Part shown: in pieces, positions 1 to 5,586 of the stretch | Layout of the letters: the number at the start of each line of letters is the position of its first letter | How positions within the stretch are numbered: the first letter of the stretch is position 1 | NCBI GenBank assembly: GCA_018056145.1 | Contig: JAGPGE010000201.1 | Span: 1-9,012 of the forward strand | DNA: 9,012 nucleotides | Source of the DNA: Armatimonadota bacterium | GTDB taxonomy: Bacteria > Armatimonadota > Zipacnadia > Zipacnadales > JABUFB01 | Direction of reading: 5' to 3' | Translations under genes and position numbers: made by a program | Notes under the pieces: model-generated | Databases searched by the model: none | Seen by the model: only the letters and a program-made list of their open reading frames with translations | Told to the model about the DNA's origin: nothing

Positions 1-285
1 GAGTACTGGCTGCCCATCGAGGAGATGGTGGAGATCACGGGCATGCCGGAGCCGCTGAATCGTGAAAAGTTCCGGGCGCTGTGTGACCGTGCAGGCAGCG
101 CGGAGCAGATCGTCCGAAGCCTGCGGCGAGAGGGCGGCCAGACGCAATTGCCCGCAGCCGCCCCCAACGACCAGCCAGCGATACCGATGGTCTCCGGACC
201 CGCGTGGATACTGCTGAGCGTACTGATTTTGGCGCTGATCGGGCTGGTAGTCTGGCGGCTTTTCCACGGGGCGCTGGGGCGGTAG
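1..285 (+). CDS. 3' fragment of a tail-anchored membrane protein of unknown function
   Basis: The reading frame is open from the first base and ends at TAG (283-285), so this is the last 94 residues of a gene that begins upstream. An internal ATG at 25 exists, but the codons before it (EYWLPIEE) continue the frame without a stop and no Shine-Dalgarno precedes it, so I treat the gene as 5'-partial. The visible part has a charged soluble segment (about residues 1-45), a Pro/Ala/Gln-rich linker (about 45-62), and one strongly hydrophobic helix (about residues 67-86, containing ILLSVLILALIGLVVW) followed by a short RLFHGALGR end. This is the shape of a C-terminal membrane anchor with the main domain in the cytoplasm. 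The family cannot be recognised from the fragment. It converges with the hydrolase gene ending at 502. Confidence 0.6.
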   Translation, partial: EYWLPIEEMVEITGMPEPLNREKFRALCDRAGSAEQIVRSLRREGGQTQLPAAAPNDQPAIPMVSGPAWILLSVLILALIGLVVWRLFHGALGR

Positions 286-353
286 CGGACGGCAAACCGG
301 GCGAGTGCATCCCGCCCCAGGACCTTAGCGGTCGGACGGGCCGCATGGGAAAG

Positions 354-372
354 GCGCGTCGGTACGACGCGC
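354..372. repeat. Perfect 8-bp inverted repeat (GCGCGTCG/CGACGCGC)
   Basis: GCGCGTCG at 354-361 pairs with CGACGCGC at 365-372 across a 3-nt GTA loop, giving a very stable tight hairpin on either strand. It lies in the spacer between converging genes, 69 bp past the stop of the upstream gene. There is no T-run after it, so it is not a textbook intrinsic terminator. Confidence 0.65.
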
Positions 373-416
373 AGGGACCCTATCTGGCCTCTCCCGATGG
401 CGGAGGCGAACGGTAC

Positions 417-437
417 GGCGGGGCACAAGTCCCCGCC
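417..437. repeat. Perfect 7-bp inverted repeat (GGCGGGG/CCCCGCC)
   Basis: GGCGGGG at 417-423 pairs with CCCCGCC at 431-437 across a 7-nt loop (CACAAGT), followed by CTACAG. On the minus strand it reads TAGGGCGGGG, loop, CCCCGCCGTACC, the look of the GGGCGGG-type palindromic units scattered between genes in many environmental bacterial genomes. That resemblance is from memory of such sequences, and only one copy is in this window. It lies downstream of the stop codon of the minus-strand hydrolase gene and could protect or terminate its transcript. Confidence 0.6.
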
Positions 438-501
438 CTACAGACGGCGACGGCAACCGCCCGCCGGTACGATTGGCATCAAGGACTCGCCCGACTCTGC
501 C

Positions 502-1791
502 CTACTCCCCCTTCGCGCCAATCATCCGTATCAACGTGGAGAGGGGGAAGTCCCGGCCCCGGAAGTCGAACGTGAACTCCAGGAACAAGGCCGCGTATCC
601 CTCCTGCGGAGTCTCCAGCAGATGCCCGAATGAGCCCTGCTTCGGCTCCACCTCGACACTCTCCCATTTCGCTTTCCGGAAGTCGCTGGTGGGCGAGGTC
701 GCGGTCCAGGCCAACACCTTCTTAGGCTCGGTGTCGCTTCGGCCACAGACCGTGACACCCGCATCGTCTTCGTCTACCGTCCAGCTCAACTGCGGCAGCT
801 TCGCCTCGCCGGCGATGGTGGCGACAAACCCCGCCAGCCCGTTGAGCACACGCACCCGGTCGTCCAGACCGTGCCCGGAATTGGGCACGTACAGGATGCG
901 CCTGGGCTCGGGAAGCTCGGTGAAATAGTTGTCCGCCGCGCCCAGGGGCCAGTAGGGGTCGTTGGTTCCGGCGATGATGAGCTTGGGCATTGTGGCGCGG
1001 TCGCGGTACGTGTACGGATCGACGATGGTGCTCAGTGCGCGTCCCTCCTCGCCGGCCAGCATGTCCGGCAATCCGCGCTTCGTATAGTCGTCGATCTGCT
1101 CGCTGTAAGCGCCCCACTGCCGCAGGTGGTGGGCCATCTGCGCGGGCAGGTTGAGATTGTCGTAGACCATCGGCGCGATGCCCTTCACGCGTTGGTCGAC
1201 TTCGCCCGTGAACCATGTAGTCCAGCCGCGTTTCGACCCGCCGGTGACCACGAACCCATCCACCTTCTTGCCCCAGTCTCGCTCCGAAAGGCCCTGGATT
1301 GCGTCCATCGCGCGCACGGCTGCCTTTGTCATGGGGAACAGAAGCGGCCAAGATGCGTCGCCTGTCTCCAGGTACTTCGTGAAGGTGTAGGAGATCGCGG
1401 CATCTTCGCGTAGTCCGTCGAACAAGGGCTGGTTGGGGATGTCGCCGAGCACCGCAATGGGCATGCCGATCATGTTAGCGATGAGGGTCGCAAGGGCGAA
1501 CTCGGCGCCCACGGGATTCCCGCCGGTGATCACCAGCACGCAAAGCTCGGGGTGCTTCACCAGAGCTGGGCGGGCGATGGCAATGCGGTGCTTCCACTCG
1601 CCCCCCTGCCACTTCTGTGAGATCATGTCTAGGGTGGTCACCGAGCCGCCGTCCGCGGCCGCGGTGGATCCCGTGACCTCCCATGTGAAGCTGTCATCGG
1701 GCGCGGCGACGTAGTCGAAGATCGGCTGGCCCAAGGCGGAAACGGCGAGCAACGACGCAGCCAGGACTGCTAACAGAGCAAGCATGCGCAT
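502..1791 (-). CDS. PhoPQ-activated pathogenicity-related (PqaA-type) alpha/beta hydrolase, secreted
   Basis: A 429-residue protein of the PhoPQ-activated pathogenicity-related family (Pfam PhoPQ_related), an alpha/beta-hydrolase group with no firmly established substrate. Residues 1-21 form a signal peptide (MRM, hydrophobic core, then ALG before Gln), so it is probably exported. The hydrolase hallmarks are visible: GGSKRGW with the likely nucleophile Ser186, GTNDPYW with the likely acid Asp278, and NSGHG with His307, spaced as in a canonical triad. ITGGNPVG (about 89-95) is a likely oxyanion or loop motif, and residues after about 335 look like a beta-rich C-terminal domain. The first ATG is supported by AGGAG at 1801-1805 (plus coordinates), 9 nt upstream; the second ATG, two codons later, would be too far. 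Only 39 bp separate it from the upstream coiled-coil gene, so the two are probably one transcript. The length is normal for the family and no frameshift is seen. Confidence 0.88.
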   Translation of the reverse strand: MRMLALLAVLAASLLAVSALGQPIFDYVAAPDDSFTWEVTGSTAAADGGSVTTLDMISQKWQGGEWKHRIAIARPALVKHPELCVLVITGGNPVGAEFALATLIANMIGMPIAVLGDIPNQPLFDGLREDAAISYTFTKYLETGDASWPLLFPMTKAAVRAMDAIQGLSERDWGKKVDGFVVTGGSKRGWTTWFTGEVDQRVKGIAPMVYDNLNLPAQMAHHLRQWGAYSEQIDDYTKRGLPDMLAGEEGRALSTIVDPYTYRDRATMPKLIIAGTNDPYWPLGAADNYFTELPEPRRILYVPNSGHGLDDRVRVLNGLAGFVATIAGEAKLPQLSWTVDEDDAGVTVCGRSDTEPKKVLAWTATSPTSDFRKAKWESVEVEPKQGSFGHLLETPQEGYAALFLEFTFDFRGRDFPLSTLIRMIGAKGE

Positions 1792-1800
1792 GAATCGGGG

Positions 1801-1805
1801 CTCCT
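1801..1805 (-). promoter_or_regulatory. Shine-Dalgarno AGGAG for the hydrolase gene
   Basis: CTCCT on the plus strand reads AGGAG on the minus strand, 9 nt before the ATG at 1791. It selects the first of two nearby in-frame ATGs and shows that the gene has its own translation signal inside the 39-bp gap. Confidence 0.7.
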
Positions 1806-1830
1806 GTCCAATTGGTGGGTGCGGCTGGTG

Positions 1831-2937
1831 CTATTGTGTGAGAAGATTCCCGCCGATAACCCGCTCCCGGGTCTCGGCCAATGCGCCGCGGAGCAGTTCC
1901 AGCTCGTTTTCAACCTCATCGCAAGCCGGCTGCTCCATCCGGACACCCATCTCCGCCTTCAACTGCGGCAGTTTGAGGCGCAGGTTGTCGAGTGTGGTTT
2001 CCGTTCGGGACAGGCGCAGGATGTACTCAGATTCGCGTTCGGCATTGACCCTCAGATACTCGAGGGTCTCCTGTTTGTACCTGATCTCCCGGGCGATCTG
2101 TTCCCGGGCGACTTCGGTCTTCGCATCCTGGAGATCATGCTCCAGGCGCTCGATGTCATCCTGAACATCGGCTTCATCGTGGGCAAGCCGGGCTTCCCGG
2201 AAGGCGATGACATGCCGGGCCAGCTCGTCCGCCCCGCGGCCAAGTTCACGCAACTGTCCGCGCAAGTGCTCGAAAAGCCTCTCGCGGGTGCCCACCTCAT
2301 CCAGCGCGAGCCTCACTTTCCGCTGGATGCGCCGGCGCATGGCGTGAACGTCCTCATACGGTCGCCTCGCCGCGTGCCGGGATGCCTGTATCAATGCGGT
2401 GATCACAAAGAGCACGAGCAAGAGTGGCGCCACAATGGAGGCAATGAGGACTCCGAGTGGCACGGCCGGTGGCACATAGAGTAGTTCTGCTTCGAGGTCT
2501 CCGGACAAAGATTCACGCACTTCAGAGGGAGTGCGGATGAACTCGTCCACGAGGCGGTCGACGTCTACCCGAACGGTGATTGACTCACCAGGATGATCCT
2601 TGCCCGGTACCGGCCCGAAGGTGTACGTATGCTTCGCGGTGTCCTCGGCGATGATCTCGACCGGGGGTGCCAGCACTACCAGGTCGTGGGGCTGGGCGAA
2701 GTCGCCGGTGGCATCCTGGCGGTAGCGTGCATCATACCTGCGGCCGTCGATCTCGCACTCGAATGTCCCCGACAGGCGCACCTGGTACTCGCCCTTGTCC
2801 AGCATGGCTGGAAGGGAGACCGCGGTGCCATCCAGGGGTATGTCCGCTGACCCCGCAGGGCGCGCATTTGGCGCGGCAAGCGCCGGGAGTGCGGACAGCA
2901 CCAGCAGCATGGCGGCGGCGACTGCTGCAGATCTCAT
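1831..2937 (-). CDS. Signal peptide / extracytoplasmic domain / TM / cytoplasmic coiled-coil protein, function unknown
   Basis: A 368-residue protein that I cannot assign to a named family. Residues 1-21 are a signal peptide ending ALPALA. Residues about 22-157 form an extracytoplasmic domain, probably beta-rich. Residues about 160-183 are a single strong transmembrane helix (VPLGVLIASIVAPLLLVLFV core), followed by a positive segment (RHAARRP, RRRIQRK) that places the rest inside the cell. Residues about 195-360 are almost entirely charged heptad-like helix, a long coiled coil. The frame is open as far as a TTG at 2964, but the ATG at 2937 has GAGG 9 nt upstream and gives a clean signal peptide, so I chose 2937. 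The topology resembles a transmembrane sensor or scaffold without any visible enzymatic output domain. It precedes the secreted hydrolase by 39 bp and probably shares its transcript. Confidence 0.8.
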   Translation of the reverse strand: MRSAAVAAAMLLVLSALPALAAPNARPAGSADIPLDGTAVSLPAMLDKGEYQVRLSGTFECEIDGRRYDARYRQDATGDFAQPHDLVVLAPPVEIIAEDTAKHTYTFGPVPGKDHPGESITVRVDVDRLVDEFIRTPSEVRESLSGDLEAELLYVPPAVPLGVLIASIVAPLLLVLFVITALIQASRHAARRPYEDVHAMRRRIQRKVRLALDEVGTRERLFEHLRGQLRELGRGADELARHVIAFREARLAHDEADVQDDIERLEHDLQDAKTEVAREQIAREIRYKQETLEYLRVNAERESEYILRLSRTETTLDNLRLKLPQLKAEMGVRMEQPACDEVENELELLRGALAETRERVIGGNLLTQ

Positions 2938-2946
2938 GACGGTATG

Positions 2947-2950
2947 CCTC
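2947..2950 (-). promoter_or_regulatory. Shine-Dalgarno GAGG deciding the start at 2937
   Basis: CCTC on the plus strand (GAGG on the minus strand) lies 9 nt before the ATG at 2937. The longer frame from TTG at 2964 has no comparable site and would put nine extra residues ahead of a well-formed signal peptide, so the shorter start is preferred. Confidence 0.6.
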
Positions 2951-3011
2951 GCTGTTGGCGGCAAGGTCGAAGGTCATCTCGGCACCCACCCTCTGCGAGA
3001 CAGAGTGCCAT

Positions 3012-3078
3012 CGGTACCGTTCCACGCCGTGCAGCACGGTCGTCTACCGGTATAGACACCTGCCCGCGCGCAGCAGGT
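3012..3078. promoter_or_regulatory. Cluster of short palindromes in the gap upstream of the coiled-coil gene
   Basis: Four inverted repeats sit within 67 bp of the 167-bp gap between the nitroreductase stop and the coiled-coil gene start: CGGTACCG (3012-3019); CCGTGC-A-GCACGG (3027-3039); GTCTA/TAGAC with 6 bp between (3042-3046 and 3053-3057), overlapping the perfect octamer TACCGGTA (3045-3052); and ACCTGC/GCAGGT around a 9-nt gap (3058-3063 and 3073-3078). They are placed where a promoter or operator for the coiled-coil/hydrolase pair would be expected. The last could also be part of the nitroreductase 3' end. I see no good -35/-10 pair here, so the regulatory role is inferred from position and symmetry only. 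Confidence 0.35.
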
Positions 3079-3104
3079 TCCCACACCAGGCATCAGGAAG
3101 CGGG

Positions 3105-3626
3105 TCACTCGCTCCACGTGTCGTGCATCACGATCTGTTCCAGCGGCATGCGAGACTTGGGGCGCGCAGCGTCCGCCGGGTATCCGAGGGGCATGAGTTC
3201 CACCACCCGGATCTCATCGCCACGCGGGATCCCGCAGACGTCCTTCACCGCGGCCTCATCGAAGGCGCCGATCCAGCAGGTGCCCAGACCCTCGGAAACC
3301 GCCTGCAGGGCAATGTGCTCAAGGGCGATGGCCACATCAATCGGGTAGCACATTTGGCCGCAGCGCATGGTGTGGCTGTCGGTTTTCGCGCAGGCGACGA
3401 TGACCACGGGCGCCTGCCCCACGAACTTCTGGCCGCTCGCGGCCTCCACGAGTTGCGCTCTGAGCGCCGGGTCCTTAACCAATATGAAGCGCCACTCCTG
3501 CCGGTTGCTGGCCGAGGGTGCAAGGCGCGCCGCTTCCATCACCCGCTCCAGCTTCTCCGGCTCGATCTCTCTGTCCTGATAGGCACGCACGCTGTATCGT
3601 GCGTTGATTGCCTCGAAGACATCCAT
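3105..3626 (-). CDS. Nitroreductase family protein (FMN-dependent oxidoreductase)
   Basis: A 173-residue protein with the nitroreductase fold. Members are usually homodimeric flavoproteins that use NAD(P)H to reduce nitro compounds, quinones or enones; the substrate here cannot be told. The FMN-phosphate motif RYSVRAY is at residues 10-16 and the second flavin motif APSASNRQEWRF at 36-47. The GLGTCWIGAF segment (113-122) and the LMPLGYP segment (144-150) are the conserved central and C-terminal flavin-contact regions. The frame stays open upstream to 4187, but that stretch is antisense to another gene. The ATG at 3626 is fixed by a perfect AAGGAGG 8 nt upstream and by the usual MDVFEAINARYSVR beginning of the family. 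The length is typical of the small nitroreductases. It is divergent from the gene at 3759 across 132 bp and lies 167 bp ahead of the coiled-coil/hydrolase pair. Confidence 0.88.
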   Translation of the reverse strand: MDVFEAINARYSVRAYQDREIEPEKLERVMEAARLAPSASNRQEWRFILVKDPALRAQLVEAASGQKFVGQAPVVIVACAKTDSHTMRCGQMCYPIDVAIALEHIALQAVSEGLGTCWIGAFDEAAVKDVCGIPRGDEIRVVELMPLGYPADAARPKSRMPLEQIVMHDTWSE

Positions 3627-3634
3627 GCGCTTCG

Positions 3635-3641
3635 CCTCCTT
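3635..3641 (-). promoter_or_regulatory. Perfect Shine-Dalgarno AAGGAGG for the nitroreductase
   Basis: CCTCCTT on the plus strand reads AAGGAGG on the minus strand, 8 nt before the ATG at 3626. It settles the start inside a much longer open frame. Confidence 0.85.
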
Positions 3642-3655
3642 CACGGGATTTGGTG

Positions 3656-3661
3656 TATAAT
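3656..3661 (+). promoter_or_regulatory. Possible -10 box TATAAT for the gene at 3759
   Basis: A perfect TATAAT lies in the divergent intergenic region on the plus strand. No acceptable -35 hexamer is found 16-18 bp upstream, where the nitroreductase Shine-Dalgarno sits, and it is not an extended -10. On the minus strand the same bases read ATTATACA, which is also AT-rich enough to serve the nitroreductase. It is the only clearly AT-rich hexamer in this GC-rich spacer. Confidence 0.3.
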
Positions 3662-3676
3662 TCGCCCCAAGTCTCC

Positions 3677-3699
3677 CCGGCCCCTTTGCGTTGGGCCGG
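3677..3699 (+). repeat. Leader hairpin 1 (CCGGCCC/GGGCCGG)
   Basis: CCGGCCC at 3677-3683 pairs perfectly with GGGCCGG at 3693-3699 around a 9-nt loop (CTTTGCGTT). It lies 16 bp downstream of the TATAAT and would be in the 5' leader of the gene at 3759 if that box is used. No T-run follows. Confidence 0.5.
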
Positions 3700-3715
3700 A
3701 ACCCGTGCACTGCCT

Positions 3716-3736
3716 GCCGCCCGCGCAACCGGCGGC
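3716..3736 (+). repeat. Leader hairpin 2 (GCCGCC/GGCGGC)
   Basis: GCCGCC at 3716-3721 pairs with GGCGGC at 3731-3736 around a 9-nt loop. It ends 11 bp before the GAGG (3748-3751) that serves the GTG start at 3759. Together with the hairpin at 3677-3699 it makes a structured leader. Confidence 0.45.
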
Positions 3737-3758
3737 GGAGTGAATCCGAGGCCCGAGC

Positions 3759-4847
3759 GTGTGGAACCCATTCGCACCTCGCCATACGGTGACGGACATC
3801 AGCCTCGACCACGTGCCCGTCATGCAGCAGACGGAGGACGCTTTCACCACGCTGCCTCATGTGGTGGCGGCCGCGCTTCGGCTGTACGGCCATCCGCGCT
3901 CTGTCGATGAAGTCGCTCTGCATACGGGCGACTGCTTCGCCATAGACCTGTCCACGGACACCCCCGGGCTGGGTCTGACCGCTGCGGGTGAGTTGCTGAC
4001 CCAGGGGCTTCAGGACCTCGGACTGCTGGCACGCCTCACCGCGCACGAGGCCGAGGCCGGTCAGTACACGCGGCTGTTCACAGTGGTGCGCGCTGGCCTG
4101 CGGAACTACCGGCCCACGCTTGCCTGCGGCGGCTGGCCGAATCCCGGCAGTACGGACAGACGGGGCTACTTCTGGGGAATCGTCCACAGGTTCGATATCG
4201 ACACCGCGGATTTCGTGGGCTCGACGGTGCGGGACCCATTCCTGGACAGGCTGCTGGCAACGGACCTCGTCTGGCCTCTGCAGCCGGAGGCGGTCCGGGG
4301 CGCCTATCTGATCGAGGGCTGGCAGGAGCCCCCCCTGAAGCCCGGCAAACTGACCCGGCGTGCCTTGACGCGAGGAGTGAGCCTGCTTGCCGGGGATGCC
4401 GGGATCGGCGGCCTGGCCTCGTACGCGCGCCTCCTGCGGGTACTGGCGCAGGAAGAGTTGACTCCCGATAGCCCCCTGGCGTCTCGCTACCCCTTCCCAA
4501 TGATGGTCGCGGTGCGGACGCAGTTCGAGCAGATCGCACGAAACCTGGACAGCGCAAGCGGGGTTGTGCCCCGGCGCCTACGAGCGACCATGTCCACCTG
4601 CCGCTCGCTTGCCCACGATGCGGCGAAGCTGCTGCTGGACTCCGAGCCGCCGCGGGTGCATGGGCGCAGGGCACGGGGAGCGATCCGGGCAGGCAAGTGG
4701 CCCTGGGCCGAGGACGCCTGGCGGAAACGTGTGGAGGAACTTGCCGAACCGGACGGCGATGCGCGTCAAGCTGAGATTGCGCGCATCGAGACACTCAGGG
4801 ACCTGCATGGACGGCTCACGGAGGCACTCGACCTTCTCGTGTCATAG
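3759..4847 (+). CDS. Hypothetical protein, possibly a C39/BtrH-like (papain-like fold) protein
   Basis: A 362-residue soluble protein with no signal peptide or membrane helix. The start is GTG at 3759, with GAGG 7 nt upstream; no in-frame ATG offers a better start. The segment around residues 32-64 (LPHVVAAALRLYG, then HTGDCFAID) and the later helix pair around 199-230 (RRALTRGVSLLAG, then GGLASYARLLRVLA) remind me of cysteine-peptidase-like proteins of the C39/BtrH type, where a helix-turn plus G-x-F strand is followed by an AL-rR-v.../GL-aY helix pair. The usual nucleophile Cys near the start of the first helix is not evident here; that position is around Ala28-Phe29. Cys59 sits in the later GDCF motif instead. 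GYFWGIVHRFDID (136-148) would be the core strand region. It is divergent from the nitroreductase. The family assignment is a weak, memory-based resemblance; coding status is well supported. Confidence 0.7.
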   Translation: MWNPFAPRHTVTDISLDHVPVMQQTEDAFTTLPHVVAAALRLYGHPRSVDEVALHTGDCFAIDLSTDTPGLGLTAAGELLTQGLQDLGLLARLTAHEAEAGQYTRLFTVVRAGLRNYRPTLACGGWPNPGSTDRRGYFWGIVHRFDIDTADFVGSTVRDPFLDRLLATDLVWPLQPEAVRGAYLIEGWQEPPLKPGKLTRRALTRGVSLLAGDAGIGGLASYARLLRVLAQEELTPDSPLASRYPFPMMVAVRTQFEQIARNLDSASGVVPRRLRATMSTCRSLAHDAAKLLLDSEPPRVHGRRARGAIRAGKWPWAEDAWRKRVEELAEPDGDARQAEIARIETLRDLHGRLTEALDLLVS

Positions 4848-4864
4848 TCCCCAGATACGTCACA

Positions 4865-4898
4865 GGCGGAGGCCCGAATGGACGAATGGACCTCCGCC
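4865..4898 (+). terminator. Terminator-like hairpin after the gene ending at 4847
   Basis: GGCGGAGG at 4865-4872 pairs perfectly with CCTCCGCC at 4891-4898, with an 18-nt loop, followed by TTTCC on the plus strand. It starts 17 bp past the stop codon and sits between two converging genes, as expected for termination. The loop is long and the T-run is only three bases, so it may be a weak or Rho-assisted terminator. The loop itself contains a short direct repeat (GAATGGAC/GAATGGAC). Confidence 0.5.
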
Positions 4899-4927
4899 TT
4901 TCCATGCGACATACCCCCCGCAGGGCG

Positions 4928-5479
4928 CTATTTCGACTTCGCGTCTTCCATCATCGCCACGAGGTCCTCGGGTGATTTGAACCCGGTGTCCTCCAGAACT
5001 GCGCTGCCGTCGGCCTTCGCGAACACCACGTGGGGGATGAACTGGGTCCCGTACTTCCCGGGCACTTCCTGGTTCTCGTCCGAGTTGATCTTCAGGCACA
5101 CGAAGTCCCTGGAAGCGGCAACCACCTTCGGGTCGGGCCAGGTCTTCTCTTCCATCTCGCGGCAGGGCGGGCAGTAGTCGCTGTAGATGTCAATCAGGAC
5201 CAGCTTACCGGACTTGCCGGCCTCGTCGAGGGCCGCCTGGTAGTCGCTCAGCCATTTCACTCCACCCTCGTCGGATTCGGTCCCGGCGGAAGTCGCCTCC
5301 GACTCAGGCGCCGGCGCTTCAGCCTCCCGGGCGTTTGGAACAACTGCTTGTGCCTCGGGAGCAGCAGGTGGTGTTGGGACAGGACCAGCTGCGGGAGTCT
5401 CGACGGGAGCCTTGCAGCCTGCGGCCATGACAAGAACCAGGACGGTGACTGCAGACAACCAGACGCTGGGGAACCTCAC
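4928..5479 (-). CDS. Thioredoxin-fold protein with lipoprotein-type signal
   Basis: A 183-residue thioredoxin-domain protein, probably a thiol-disulfide oxidoreductase working outside the cytoplasm. Residues 1-21 form a hydrophobic export signal ending MAAG-Cys22, a lipoprotein-like cleavage site. Its -3 position is Ala rather than the preferred Leu/Val/Ile, so lipidation is likely but not certain. Residues about 23-72 are a Pro/Ala/Glu-rich spacer that would hold the domain off the membrane. The thioredoxin domain (about 75-180) has the active site CPPC at 103-106 and the FIPHVVF segment with the likely cis-Pro149. The frame is open to 5617, but the GTG at 5479 has GGGAG 10 nt upstream and starts exactly at the export signal; ATG at 5545 has no ribosome site. 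It lies 107 bp after the dehydrogenase in the same direction. The CPPC motif suits reductase or disulfide-handling roles such as TlpA/DsbE-like proteins; the partner is unknown. Confidence 0.82.
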   Translation of the reverse strand: MRFPSVWLSAVTVLVLVMAAGCKAPVETPAAGPVPTPPAAPEAQAVVPNAREAEAPAPESEATSAGTESDEGGVKWLSDYQAALDEAGKSGKLVLIDIYSDYCPPCREMEEKTWPDPKVVAASRDFVCLKINSDENQEVPGKYGTQFIPHVVFAKADGSAVLEDTGFKSPEDLVAMMEDAKSK

Positions 5480-5496
5480 GGAGGACCATCTCCCTC
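5480..5496 (-). promoter_or_regulatory. Ribosome-binding site with adjacent complementary CCTCC
   Basis: On the minus strand GAGGGAG (plus 5490-5496) is followed after 5 nt by CCTCC (plus 5480-5484), directly before the GTG start at 5479. GGAG can pair with CTCC around a 6-nt loop, which would hide the ribosome site. This Shine-Dalgarno decides the GTG start over the out-of-frame ATG that overlaps it. Confidence 0.45.
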
Positions 5497-5586
5497 GCGC
5501 GGGATCGCGGCCCGCGCTCACAAGGTAACTGCAGGAACTTAGCATGGTTGCATTAACGCGTTCCGAACGGAAAAGTGTCCCACTCG

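Larger units (their letters stand above)
286..501. other. Convergent intergenic spacer with two hairpins
   Basis: This 216-bp stretch lies between two genes that converge on it. I find no convincing gene in it; open frames that cross it run on antisense to the flanking genes. It holds two perfect GC-rich inverted repeats (354-372 and 417-437) and three copies of the heptamer CGGTACG (360-366, 411-417, 465-471). Neither hairpin is followed by a clear T-run on either strand. It may be a bidirectional termination zone or a dispersed palindromic repeat; the sequence alone does not decide. Confidence 0.5.

Noticed and set aside
25..285. Complete 86-residue small membrane protein starting at ATG 25
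   Set aside because: The frame is open to the first base with protein-like codons and there is no ribosome-binding site before the ATG, so a 5'-truncated larger gene is more likely.
1819..2484. 221-codon open frame on the plus strand
   Set aside because: Antisense to the coiled-coil gene, no start signal of note and no family pattern.
3627..4187. N-terminal extension of the nitroreductase frame
   Set aside because: The frame is open but runs antisense through the gene at 3759. The perfect AAGGAGG and the conserved family N-terminus place the start at 3626.
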